A DNA stretch of 64,000 bases from Candidatus Gracilibacteria bacterium (lineage in GTDB: Bacteria; Patescibacteriota; Gracilibacteria; BD1-5; JAGOOR01): NCBI GenBank assembly GCA_041660965.1, contig JBAZVH010000001.1, forward strand, positions 248,001 to 312,000. The letters run 5' to 3'. A program made the position numbers and the translations under genes. The notes beneath the pieces were generated by a model, which did not search any database, was not told where the DNA came from, and saw only the letters and a list, made by a program, of their open reading frames with translations. Below, one piece after another: positions 50,020 through 60,824 of the stretch. Within the stretch, counting starts at the first letter, position 1, and each line of letters opens with the position of its first letter.

Positions 50020-51078
50020 ATGTCAAATAATAATTTCACCAGCTTCTGGCAATCCCCCCTTTGGTCTGATATCCTCTCTGGTACCCAACAAGCAGAAAGC
50101 ATCTGGTACACATTTCAAAATCAAAAAATCCTGATAGAGCGTAGAAAGATAACTGGAAACTACACTGGGCTCTACGTCCTATGAGCAGAGGAAAGTTTCA
50201 TCACTTCAGAGTGTCTCAATGATATTTTTCAAACTGTTGTCCAAAAAAATGATCTTTTTCTACAGATAGAACCGGTAACCTACTGACTGCCAATACAAAA
50301 TACAAAATACAAAGTCATCGACCCTGAGTATTCTGTTTGAAAAGTAAGCTCAGACCGAAGGGTACAAAACGAAGGATCTCTCAATGCCCACGCCCCCTTT
50401 CGTCGTTTTATCGAACCAGTGACAGCTATCATTCCCCTTTCAAACACTACGGAAGAGAAAGTATTTCAAAACTTCAAAGAAAAGGGGCGATACAATATAC
50501 GAGTTGCAGAGAGACGAGGTGTCACGACTCAGTGGGTACAATGAGATGACATGTGTCCATTTCTTTCTCCTGATTGAAATAAGAAAAAACAAACGTATGT
50601 GGAAATATTTTTTGCTCTGCTCGAAGAAACGACCAAACGAGATAAATTCTCACATAATGCTCTCTCTTATTACCAAACCTTTCTTCGTGTTTTAGAAGCA
50701 AACAATGCTGGAGGACTTCTCGTGGCAGTAAAAAACAATATTCTTCATGCTGCTGGCATATTTGTCTATTACGGTGAACACGCTATCTATTATTACGGAG
50801 CTTCTTCCAGTAAATCAGAAGTACGACGAGACAATGCAACCTACCTCCTCCAATGGTGTGCCATACAGGAAGCGCTACGTCGAGGATGCACGGACTATGA
50901 TTTTCTAGGAATATCTTCCGATGAATGAGATAAACTCGCTGGTGTAACAACATTTAAGATGTGATTTTGTCCAGAAAAAATTATCCTCCCGCCAGAAAAG
51001 GTGATTATCTTCCGACCAAGACTTTTGAAAATGCTTCAATCAGCAAATAATTTACGTAAAATCCTCCGTCGTGGGTAA
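50020..51078 (+). CDS. FemAB/FmhB-like peptidyltransferase
   Basis: This 352-residue protein is of the double-GNAT FemABX family that adds amino acids from charged tRNA to the peptidoglycan stem peptide. Typical stretches: FWQSPLWSDIL at the start, then AERRGVTTQWV, FSHNALSYYQTFLRVL, GGLLVAVKNNILHAAGIFVY, YYGASSSKSEVR and LLQWCAIQEALRRGCTDYDFLG. FemX enzymes in other bacteria use Gly-tRNA; whether the UGA-decoding Gly-tRNA is used here is unknown. Eight UGA codons occur. A TACAAA tract (50292-50314) is read in frame as IQNTKYK in the first GNAT domain. Start ATG at 50020. Confidence 0.85.
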
Positions 51079-51082
51079 GGGA

Positions 51083-51487
51083 TTATTGTACAATCAGTAA
51101 TGTACCATCTCTCCCAATGATAGTAACTTTTTGTCCTTCAGAGAGTTCTTCATCAGATTGTACGAGTCGATCAACGCCTCCAAGAGTAATCTTTGCCTTT
51201 TCATCAACTATTTTAATCTTTGCTTTTTGTCCAATATACTCATCCAGACCAGTCTGAAGAGGCGTACCAGTTTTATGGAAGAGTCGAGGAACAAAAAATG
51301 AACCAATGGCCACCACCACTAAACACAGTACTGCCTGATACCAATGCCAGATATCTCCCATAAAATATGCCAAGATACCCGCAGCCAAACATCCGAGAGC
51401 AATCACAAGGCCATAGAGCGTGACCGTAAATGCCTCTACAAGTAGACAAAGAAGTGCGACAGAAAACCAGAGAAACATGATGGACAT
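51083..51487 (-). CDS. NfeD-like membrane protein
   Basis: This 134-residue protein has three hydrophobic helices (about 3-20, 22-42 and 50-68) followed by a small OB-fold, residues 80-134 (IGQKAKIKIVDEKAKITLGG, LSEGQKVTIIGRDGTLLIV). This is the short NfeD form that partners SPFH/stomatin proteins. It lies on the same strand downstream of the SPFH gene, 65 bp away, which supports the pairing. They act together at membrane microdomains. No UGA codon is used. Confidence 0.9.
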   Translation of the reverse strand: MSIMFLWFSVALLCLLVEAFTVTLYGLVIALGCLAAGILAYFMGDIWHWYQAVLCLVVVAIGSFFVPRLFHKTGTPLQTGLDEYIGQKAKIKIVDEKAKITLGGVDRLVQSDEELSEGQKVTIIGRDGTLLIVQ

Positions 51488-51552
51488 AAAATAAGGGATA
51501 AAGAACTCTCTAAAAAAGATGAAATAATACTGGGCGGTTTATAAAAGGTGTA

Positions 51553-52419
51553 CTATTTGGTAAATAACTTCTGAACACCAGCAATAACATCAGATCCAAG
51601 GATATATTTTGTATTATTTGCCATTGCCTCTCCGGCGACTTTAATCTGCTCGTGTGTTATAGCATTTCCTTTGAAAAATTGGTCTGAGGCAAGGGATTCT
51701 ACCTCGATTTTTTTTGCTTGAGCGATAGCGATACGCTCAATAGCTTCTGCCTGCCCCTCCGCTGCGAGAATCTGAGATTGTTTCTGTCCTTCCGCTTGGA
51801 GAATAGAAGACTGCTTATCTCACTCAGCACGAGAAATCTGTGATTCTTTGTACCCCTGTGCTTCGAGGATAATCGCTCGCTTGCTTCGTTCAGCAATCAT
51901 CTGTTTACTCATGGCATCCTGAATATGCATCGGTGGATCGAGGCGCTGAATCTCTACACGAGTGACATCAACTCACCACTTTGCCGTCTCGACATCAAGC
52001 GCTGACTTGAGGCGAGTATTGATGGCAACACGATTTGAAAGTGTATCATCCAAGCTCATCGTACCAAGCACACTACGGAGATTGGTCTGTGCGAGGTTGA
52101 GGACTGCCAAACGGACATTATTGATTTCATAGGTTGCCTTGACGACATCCTCGATACGATAATAGACGATACCATCCACCATCACATTGACATTGTCAGA
52201 TGTGATGATTTCTTGCTGAGGAACATCGATGACCTGTTCACGAATATCTATCTTCATCATCCTCTGTGCCCCTGGGATAATAAAATGTACTCCTGGTTCA
52301 GCGATACGACTAAAGCGACCAAGCGTCTCAATCATACCAAGTGATCCCTGTTTGACGATACGAACAAACATAGGAATCACAAAAATAGCAATGATGATAA
52401 GAATAATAAACCAAGGCAT
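51553..52419 (-). CDS. SPFH/stomatin-like protein (QmcA-type)
   Basis: This 288-residue protein has an N-terminal membrane helix, then the SPFH domain (VKQGSLGMIETLGRFSRIAEPGVHFIIP as outline, IDIREQVIDVPQQEIIT, NLRSVLGTMSLDDTL). A long charged helix with ILEAQGYKESQI and AEGQAEAIERIAIAQAKK follows, then the end KYILGSDVIAGVQKLF. Two UGA glycines, in ETAKWGVDV and RAEGDKQS, stand at positions where relatives have Gly. Stomatins form ring-like oligomers that organise the membrane and regulate proteases. Partner gene: NfeD at 51083. Confidence 0.93.
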
Positions 52420-52545
52420 AGAGAAAGAATTAAGAATATGTAGAGAATAGTGTAATTGTTTCTGGGAAGATGCAAGATATCAAAAGAATTTTCTCGTATT
52501 TTTACTACCACAGATAATCCCAAAACATCGAATAACGAGATTTAT

Positions 52546-52581
52546 TTGTAAAAAAAAGAATTTTCGAGTATACTATAGGCA
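52546..52581 (+). promoter_or_regulatory. Promoter with leaderless start of the AI-2E-type permease
   Basis: TTGTAA (52546-52551), 17 bp, TATACT (52569-52574), then 6 bp to the ATG at 52581. Spacing and motifs are the best in the window for a leaderless mRNA. Confidence 0.7.
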
Positions 52582-53762
52582 TGAAAGAAACTCTTTTTTC
52601 AACAGAGACACGACAATTTGCGCTCAGAGTATGTATCATACTCGGAATTACGCTCATTGCATGGCTCCTCTACACACTCCAATCCATCCTCTTTCTTTTT
52701 GGAGGAGCCGTGTTTGTGGCACTTCTCCTCTCACCATTTGTGAGCTATTTTGGGAGATGGCATATCCATAAATGGAAGGTTCCTGATGCGCTGGCCATCT
52801 GTCTCGCTTTTTGATCACTTCTCATATGTATTTCTCTCTTTGTTCTCGCTCTCATACCCCTCTTTGTAGATCTCGGGAATAATGCAAAACAGACGCTCAG
52901 TCGAGGTGTTTCAGCTGTAGAATTGCAAGCACAGAATAATTTTCCTTTCCTCGATACTCTCCCCTTCCATGCTGGAAAAATTATTCGTAATGAATTTGAT
53001 ACCAAAATGATTGCCGATATGATCGTGAGCAAAGAAAAAACGACTCTTATCACCACAAATCTCTCTGATAATATCGGATTCATTCAATCATTCACACAAA
53101 AGGGGTTTTGACAGGTATCTGATATCGGTATTTCATTTGCCTCAGGCATCACCTCGACTCTTGTTTTTGTTATTCTTTTTTCCCTGGTAACCTTTTTGAC
53201 ACTTCTTGAGAGAAAACGACTTCTCAAATGGTTTTTTCGCACACTTCCACAAAATCTCTGAAAATATTTTAAGCATCGACAAGAAGCTATAGGCGATGCT
53301 CTGCACTCTTGGCTCAAAGGTCAGACGAAGCTTGTTGGCCTTATGTTTACGTTGAATTTTGTTGGTTTATGGATTATCTCTCTCTTTGGAGTACCTGTAG
53401 AAAATATTTTTGCTCTCGCACTGATAGCGTGAATGATGGAATTTGTGCCGTATGTTGGACCATTATTCGCATGGGTAACAGCATTTTTGATGGTGCTCGT
53501 CAGCCCAACAGCAGGCATAGGGTCTCTCGTGGCGATCTCTGGTTTGTATATCTTTTTCCAGTGGGTTGAGGGCAATATTATGGTGCCCATGGTGATGAGC
53601 AGAACTCTCAATCTCTCCCCTCTCTACATACTCCTCATGACGCTCGTCGGGGCTACACTCGGCGGTATGATCGGCGTGCTCATTTCTGTACCGCTTGCTT
53701 CTATACTCCACATTTTTTATGTAGACTGGATGCACTATAGAAAAAATCTCTCAGAAGAATAG
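52581..53762 (+). CDS. AI-2E/PerM-family transporter
   Basis: This 393-residue membrane protein has about eight helices. The first pair (RVCIILGITLIAWLLYTLQS, ILFLFGGAVFVALLLSPFV), a long amphipathic loop (120-190), and helices with GLMFTLNFVGLWIISLFGVP, EFVPYVGPLFAWVTAFLMV and YILLMTLVGATLGGMIGVLIS are the signature of the PF01594 family. The P-Y-x-G-P motif is intact. Members export autoinducer or other small anions, or run as Na+/H+ exchangers; the substrate here is unknown. Four or more UGA codons join the three standard-code fragments. Confidence 0.9.
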
Positions 53763-53763
53763 T

Positions 53764-54420
53764 ATGTGGCGTTTTTTTGATAAAAGGGTTATTTTTATCC
53801 CCGATACCCCTGATTGATTTGAATTTTCACCTCTCAACTTGAGGTGATATCGATTTGACGGAGATCTGGTAAAAATACCCATTTCCAATTGTGAATACTC
53901 ATGTTATGATAACTGGCTTGGATATTTCCAAAGGGAAGATGAAAGAGCGCTGGTCCAATATACACTCCAAAAAGCAGAAGAAGACCCTCAGTATCGCTGA
54001 CATATCCAGGGGATTTCTCTCTCAGAAAGTGTAGAACTTTTGAGAGCATATTATAAAAAGCAGTGATATGAGGATGATCTTGCGAAGAATTATACACTGC
54101 CAAGTACTGTGCAGATTACCGCAAGCATCTCCCTACGTCATGCCCTCTGGTGTGAAAAGGATAAACGCTTCCTAAATACTGTCGATACAGCACAAAATCC
54201 TTACGGAAAACTCTCACCGCCCATCCGTGGATCTCACGACCTCCGTATTATCCAACAAGCCCTAAGAATGAATATCATTATGGGAATTGAGGTTTTCCCT
54301 GGTGATGAAAAATATATCGATATGCTCGTTGAGCAGGAGATACTCCCCCCTTTTTCTATCAGTCAAATGATACGGTTTCGATGGCAAAAATACGGCTGGC
54401 ATCCTCGAGAATCCCTCTAA
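53764..54420 (+). CDS. Hypothetical protein
   Basis: This 218-residue protein starts 1 bp after the permease stop, hence in the same operon. It is soluble. The start MWRFFDKRVIFIPDTPDG is followed by beta strands and by helical pieces (REDERALVQYTLQKAEEDPQ). The part SISLRHALWCEKDKRF with SHDLRIIQQALRMNIIMGIE looks conserved. Several aromatic residues and two cysteines (SNCEYSCYDN) are in the first third. No family or motif is recognised. Four UGA codons are used. Confidence 0.62.
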
Positions 54421-54469
54421 TATTATGGAGGTACGGAAATACTAAAATATGTGCCAAAAAATATTTGAA

Positions 54470-54588
54470 GAAGTGCGCAAAAACGAAGTAATTTTTGTGA
54501 AAAGCGAGTACCGAAGCGAAATGTACATTCTAGTACTTTGAGAGAGGAACGGAGCTTTGAACGAAAAAGGCGAGTTTTTCCGCACTTC
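54470..54588. repeat. Element bounded by 15-bp inverted arms
   Basis: GAAGTGCGCAAAAAC and GTTTTTCCGCACTTC pair over 14 of 15 positions across 119 bp. The interior has GCGAGTACCGAAGCGAAATG and GAGCTTTGAACGAAAAAGG. It resembles the arm-bounded stretches at 9953 and 37238 in design. Confidence 0.6.
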
Positions 54589-54589
54589 C

Positions 54590-54814
54590 TTATATGAAAA
54601 AATTCTTTTCGTAAAAATGATAAACCTCAGTACGAAACTTTAAAAGATTCTCATTATAGAGAATGTTTTTCGCAGTAATTTTTTTTGCTTGGTGGATGAT
54701 AGAGACGTATAACAGCAAAACAAATATACATATCACGCAAAGATCTATCCAGAAAAACCCATCAATAAAGAGGCGGAGATGATTATCGTAGAATGTTTGG
54801 AATATAATTTGCAT
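54590..54814 (-). CDS. Small single-helix membrane protein
   Basis: This 74-residue ORF has one strong helix (about 20-40, FFWIDLCVICIFVLLLYVSI) followed by a basic tail (HQAKKITAKNILYNENLLKF). The stop is TAA. It lies 12 bp after the sortase gene on the same strand, so it might be translated with it. There is no family match that I can see, and no UGA codon. Confidence 0.5.
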   Translation of the reverse strand: MQIIFQTFYDNHLRLFIDGFFWIDLCVICIFVLLLYVSIIHQAKKITAKNILYNENLLKFRTEVYHFYEKNFFI

Positions 54815-54826
54815 AGAGATATACGA

Positions 54827-55783
54827 TTAGATGATACTTTTGGAAATTTTTGTATTTGGTTTCAGCTCAGTAATAACAAGAAGTCTATTGAGCGTCGTTC
54901 CCAGTGGCCAACACGTCATTAAAGTGAGTTGTTTTTTTTCAGGAGTTTCACCCAGAGAAGAAACGTGCCCTGGTTTTACGACGGTCTTCTCACGAACCAC
55001 ATAGACGTATTTTCTTTGTTTGAAAAAAACAACAATCTCGTCTCCCAATTGTACCTCGTTGAGGAGAGCAAAAACATCGTTATACTTCCCTTTCGCCCAT
55101 GGATAATTCGAGCTATGTCCAAAAATAAAACTATTCCCTTCAGCCCCAGGATCAGCAGATCATGGGTATTTTATGATACCATTTTCGAGTTCTTTCATAA
55201 AGACCGTATTCCACTCTTTGGAATTAGAAGCATCCATATGTTCTACATTGATAAGTGGGATATTCTTTCCGATTCGGGGAATCAATATCCTATCTTCATA
55301 CGGCGTTATCTCGAGCGAAAGAGAAATATCAGCAATATCTTGATCAAAATAGGAGAGCCCTATCTCTTGTGTCGTAACCTGCTTTTGCACAAGCTGTCTT
55401 TTCATAATTTTCTGCATTCTGGCCTGTCGAATCATCTCGGCTGGATCATCCGATGGCGCAGAGTTCATTATTTGGGATTGTGCAATACTGCCTTCTATGG
55501 CCTTTTGTGTCTCTACAAGTTGTGAAGGTACCAAAAAAGCGTAAACAAAAGCTGTATAAGCAGACCAGTTAGCCACTAACAATAACACAAAAAATAGGAT
55601 ACTCGTAAAAAGTGTAAAATGAAAAAGGGATCGTATTTTCTTGAACCAATGATGTTTTTTTTGAAATGTATGTTCTGTATGTTCCACCCAGTCAAGGACA
55701 TCATGAGTCGTATCAAACACCTCATAAGCCAAAGATGAATGCTGATGTTTGTGGGGATGTGAGATGTCTCGCCAGATATTCAT
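54827..55783 (-). CDS. Sortase-family transpeptidase
   Basis: This 318-residue protein has a cytoplasmic basic N-terminus and one helix (about 55-75, FTLFTSILFFVLLLVANWSA). A helical linker leads to the sortase barrel with RILIPRIGKNIPLINV, FIFGHSSNY (catalytic His223), MTCWPLGTTLNR (catalytic Cys291, Arg300). It cleaves a sorting signal and joins surface proteins or pilins to a partner. No clear substrate with an LPxTG-like tail is seen in this window. The single UGA glycine (KYPGSADPGAEG) precedes the His loop. The TAA stop is at 54827. Confidence 0.88.
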
Positions 55784-55857
55784 ACCCCACTATCGTACCA
55801 TACTGTGCGAGGAGAATCAAATAAAAGGCCTTTTACAAAGTATCACTATCTTGACAC

Positions 55858-57393
55858 TTATCATAATTTCCACGATGTACGCTTTCTGAGACTCAGTATA
55901 CCCCACAAAATCAATAATGAACCGTAGATAATAAACATTCCCGTAAAACCAGAAAAAGTAATCAATGCTCATCAGAATATCAATCCAACAGCATTGGCAA
56001 AGTTGTTTAAAATCTTCAGAGGAGCGGCGGCAGCATCGGCATTGATAACAGTTGTATTATTTGCTTTTGCATACGCTCGACTGTATTCATCAGCAAATAT
56101 GGCCTGGCTCATCGGATATCCTGCTGCATATCATGCGCTATTAAGAAGCCCCATGCAGACGACGAGCATCAGCCCAGCGAGATTCTCCATTCGTCCAAAA
56201 AGAGCGAGAAGGAAAAGCGAGATTCACGAAAAAAAGAGTCAGACAACGATAATATTAAATTTTCCAAATTTCTCTGCCTGTTTAATCCAAAATCCCTGGA
56301 GAACATAGGCAGGAATGGCTATAATACCTATCAGTATAAATCCACTCTGGATGATACTCTTGACCCAGCTTACATTCTGAAGGGAACCATCGAGAAAATT
56401 CACAAAGAAGGTCGTTGCTACATTATCCCAGCAACCAAAAAGGAGGATTCCTCATGTTGTCCAAAGAAGCATAGGAACAAAAGAGTGTTTACTGAGAACC
56501 AGCATATAGATCATCCTATATTCTTGCTTGATTTTTTGCCACATATCTGACCAGTCAACTTGTGCTGCAAGTTCTTTTGGTCTCAAAATAAGGTATTGTG
56601 CTCACTGTTTTGCTTGCTCGAAATCCAGTGTGGAAATATTTTTTTGGATATAGGTTTGAGAGGTTTTTTCGAGATCTTTCACCTCCTCAAGTATATGGAG
56701 ATTTTTGACCTTGTTCAGATCAAATACTTCTTGGGAATTATCAAAATAATACTGGATAAAAATCCAAGAAAGAGCAATCAAAAAAATAAGAAGAAAAAGA
56801 ATCATCTGAACTGATTGTGTCTGAAATCATAGCACTGGGATGGACAAAAGTACCCCGGCGACTGTTCATATACCAAAATAAATATTATTTTTTGAAAGAA
56901 CCTTGTCGTATTCTGATGGATCAGCGTGACTGAGAAGGTATGAAAGCGTCACGATATCATATATTTCTTTGACCGTCCCATAGAGGATTCCTATGATAAA
57001 AAGAAGGAGTATATTGACACCGTTTGTGAAAAAGTTTTTTGTGATTTCGAGAATCGTCCCACTTAACTTAAATCCCGCATCAAATGATGAATAGACGAGA
57101 TAGAGAAAAAAGATGGCAGCTACCAGCATCATGGCATTGGCCACTGAGAGCATAGTCTTTGAAGAAACATGTCTCTGAATGGTACTCAAAGGTACATCTA
57201 TAAGCATAGACCATATATTACCAATACCGAGGAATATCCCCACCAAAAGTGGAGATCCCACGATAAAACCAAAGAAAAAGACACTGGTCAAATGAAAGAT
57301 AATCCAGAGAGCTCAATACACCCCTATGACATTAAAAAAATTCTTTAAAAGACGCTCTTTTTCTGGTATTTCTGGAGTGACTATTTGTACCAT
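55858..57393 (-). CDS. Major facilitator superfamily transporter
   Basis: This 511-residue membrane protein has about twelve helices and a large cytoplasmic loop after helix 6 (about 215-285, charged, NKVKNLHILEEVKDLEKTSQ). Pieces such as GSPLLVGIFLGIGNIWSMLI, TNGVNILLLFIIGILYGTV and the later GLMLVVCMGLLNSAGYAAGY point to the MFS, without closer identity. Eight or more UGA codons join it. The very long central loop and absence of the usual GxxxDRxGRR motif make it an unusual member. The substrate is unknown. Confidence 0.75.
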
Positions 57394-57439
57394 ACCGTCA
57401 TTCTATCATATCGCATCGAGAAATACAAATTTTTCTCTC

Positions 57440-57748
57440 CTATAACTGACTCAGCACGGCTTTAAATTCTTCATCAGTTGCGACGTCTCCTGTGAGACAC
57501 TCTGAAGTATTACCATCCCAATAAGGTAATTCTCGCATATTTTTGCGAACAATCCGAACAGCAGTATCTCGAGACAGTCCTGTTGCCTGCATAAAAAATT
57601 GTACGCCTCACTCAAATATTTCCTCACAGGGTTTTATATGTCCATTCTCATCCGTGCAATGAATGCAGCTTGGAGATAGTAGATCACCATTGGGACAATC
57701 ACTGGGATCAATAAGGGGCATACTACAAGCGATGCAATAATGTGGCAT
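57440..57748 (-). CDS. Putative zinc-ribbon protein
   Basis: This 102-residue protein starts MPHYCIACSMPLIDPSDCPN and carries a second pair in SPSCIHCTDENGHIKPC. The four C-x-x-C cysteines should bind one zinc. The rest (GVQFFMQATGLSRDTAVRIV) is helical. This matches the small putative zinc-ribbon family that is otherwise seen in clostridia and archaea (Y-C-x-x-C-G-M-P). One UGA codon lies in EGGVQF. It begins 9 bp after ftsK ends; function is unknown. Confidence 0.78.
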
Positions 57749-57757
57749 AAAGAAAAA

Positions 57758-59968
57758 TTAATAAACTTCTCTCGGTTTACTACCCTCCGAAGGACCCACA
57801 ATACCCATTTCTTCAAGTGCGTCCATCACACGAGCTGCTCTCGCATATCAGAGCTTCAGGCGTCTCTGGAGGAGTGATGTTGAAGCTTTTCCACTGGACC
57901 GAACTACTTCTATGGCCTGCTGAATAATCATATCATCTTCTTCATCTGCAGCTCCATCACCATTGATATCGCCAGGACCATCATGTCTTTCTCACTCAAT
58001 AATACTCATATCATACATATTTCCGGCTATATCGGCATCCGTGTGGAGCTTGATATAATTTATCACGTGTTCTACTTCGTCTGTCTTTACAAATACTCAC
58101 TGAACTCTTTCTGGTTCCATGATGCCACTCGGAGAATAGAGCATATCTCCTTTGCCAAGGAGATCATCAGCTCAGACACGATCCAGTATCGTGCGCGAAT
58201 CTACTTGTGAAGCGACCGTAAAAGCAATACGGCTTGGGATATTTGCCTTAATGAGACCCGTAATAACATCCACGGAAGGACGCTGAGTCGCGACAATCAA
58301 GTGCATACCCACCGCTCGCGCCATTTGTGCGATACGAGCGATCACATTTTCTACATCTTTCTTATTCCCTCGCATCATCAGGTCAGCCAACTCATCTATG
58401 ACAATCACGATAGCTGGCATTTTTAAGTCTCCAGAAACCTTCGCATTATATTCACTGAGATTTCTACATCGCAATTCGGTCAATACGTCATATCGACGAA
58501 TCATCTCGGCAACTGACCATTTCAGAGCGTTAAGGGCTTTATCAGGATTATTGATTACAGGGACGAGAAGATGTGGGATACCATTGTATATAGAGAGCTC
58601 TACGCGTTTTGGATCTATCATGATCATCCGAAGTTCTGCAGGGGAATTACGGAGTAAGAGAGAGATCAGGAATCCATTCATTCCAACCGATTTACCAGAG
58701 CCGGTTTGTCCAGCTATCAGGAGATGCGGCATCTCTTTCAGATCACACACAATAGGGTCTCCAGCAATACCCGATCCGACACAAAGTGCCAGCTTGGAAT
58801 TGTGCTTCGAAAATTGTGGTGATTCCACAATTTCTCGAAGTGATACGATATCGCGCCTATCATTTGGCACCTCAATACCCACCAGTCCAAGACCCGGTAT
58901 AGGGGCCTGTATACGAATACTTTTTGCTTTTAGCGCCAGTGTAAGATCTTTTTTGAGGGCTTCGATTTTATTAAGCCGAGATCCGTCTGCTGGACGAAGG
59001 CGATATTGTGTCACAGTGGGTCACACCTGGTATCCGGCCATATGAACCTCTATCTTAAACTGGAGCAGTGTTCGCTCAATAATGGCAGACTGGAGCTCAA
59101 CTTCTTCTTTTGTGAGAGGTTTTCCTTTGGGATGAAAGATCAATAAATCAGACCGTGGGTAATTCCATATTCATTTAAATTGATGAGGTTCTTTTGGTTT
59201 TTCTGAAGAGATATTTTTAGTTATGATTGGGATCGACCGTACAGCTGGAGAAATAGGGGGAACTCATTTTGGTACATCAGAAGGTGAGGCCAGCATACCT
59301 CCATTGATGCGAATCTTGTCAAAAAATGAGATTTTTTGAGGCACCATTCATGCATATTGCGAAGATGATAATTTTTCAATAGTTGAATTGAGGGTTGCAT
59401 TTCTATCCTTTATACGACGGTCAATAACGGGGACCTTTTTCTTTTCTTGTTGTCTTTCTCGGAGAGAATCACCAAATGTATTCAGGACATCGATTTGTTT
59501 TTGATACACATATCCTGTCGCATTTCACATTTTTCCGAGAATACGACGATAGGAAACATGAAAAAGAAGATAGAGAGAAAAAAGAAGAACACCTATAATA
59601 AGAGTCATCGCAGGAATCGTATCAAAGGTACGAATGAGCGGAGTATGAATATCAAAAAATAGTTTCTTCACCAATGGCTCATCCACTATAAAGCTCCACA
59701 GAGAGACACTTGAAAGCCAAAAAAGAATCAATCCGAGGCCACGACGGAGATCAAAGGAACTCTTCCCAATAAACATATGCAGTCCTGTCAAAAGCGCAAC
59801 AGGAGAAAAAAACCATCGAAAATATATCCCAAAAAGTGGAGTAAGATACCGAGTCAGATATTCCTTATCTGCAAAGAAAACAAGGACCGATAAAAATACC
59901 AATAGGGCCCCTATAATCATCGTCTGAGTCGTATGGGTCAATCAAAATGTTTGTTTACGTCGTCACAT
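57758..59968 (-). CDS. ftsK: DNA translocase FtsK/SpoIIIE
   Basis: This 736-residue protein has four membrane helices in residues 1-140 and a linker with low-complexity Pro/Lys parts to about 270. The motor domain has HLLIAGQTGSGKSVGMNG (Walker A, Lys426), IDPKRVELSIYNGIPHL, IVIDELADLMM (Walker B), ATQRPSVDVITGLIKANIPS, and the C-terminal gamma winged helix (RRLKLGYARAARVMDALEEM) that reads KOPS-like sequences. It pumps chromosomal DNA through the division septum. About nine UGA codons are spread over it, most of them in the linker. The start ATG at 59968 adds nine residues to the first helix region. Confidence 0.95.
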
Positions 59969-60081
59969 ATATGACCCAGTATAGTCAAATCTTTGGAAAG
60001 TGAAGTGAGAATCTCACGATATTTTATTTACATATTTCGTCCTGTCTGTATACTCTCTTCACCTATTTCTTTTCCTTTTCT

Positions 60082-60801
60082 ATGAAAAAAGTATTCTTTT
60101 TTTTCGTGTGACTCATCGGGACATCTCTTTTTGCACAAGTCGCATCAATGCCTACTGTATCAAATCTCGCTACATCATGATCTACTGGGAATCTTTGGAT
60201 GACAATTCTTGGATTCTTATTTTTTGGATTACTCTATGTGGGGATGCCTGTGTTTTTCTACTATATTAGCTCATATAGCATCAGTCTCTTAAACAAACAT
60301 TACAATAAAAAAACTTCCTCTGGGATTTCCTGGGTACCTTTTGTACGCTACTATGATTTCACAAAACAGGCAACAAAATCTCCAAGAAAAGCTTTTATTA
60401 TTACATTACTTCCATGGATTATAACAGGAGTTGGTATCCTGGGAGGGATTATCGTAGGAATTATAGAAAAAAACATTGATATCACATCTCGTAGTTGGAC
60501 GCTCCCCGCTTTTATGACATTTAGTGTCCTTATTGTTCTTGGAATACTTAGTATCGTGGGTATGAATTTTTGGAGGGCATTTATTATTTCGAGATACGTC
60601 AAATGAGATACCACCACAGCTCTCGGGCTCTCAACGTATACTTCCTTGACTCTCTGGTATATCGCTCTCGATCGTATCTATAAAAAAACAGATATTATTG
60701 GCATCCTCTGATTTGTCACAATTGGCCTTATCATTTGTTTTTACATTGGGATAATATTTCTGTTCGGATTCTCTGGATTAGAAACATTTTTGAATAGCTA
60801 A
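60082..60801 (+). CDS. Hypothetical multi-helix membrane protein
   Basis: This 239-residue protein has a signal-like N-terminus (KKVFFFFVGLIGTSLFAQ, one UGA) and then five hydrophobic helices. The part SGISWVPFVRYYDFTKQATK after helix 2 resembles the W-x-x-x-x-P-x-x-x-x-Y motif of DUF5684-like signal-peptidase-related membrane proteins, but I cannot confirm the family. Four UGA codons occur. A TATACT lies about 35 bp upstream. It precedes trxB by 23 bp. Confidence 0.65.
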
Positions 60802-60824
60802 GTACCCTCCTTGCACAAAAAATT

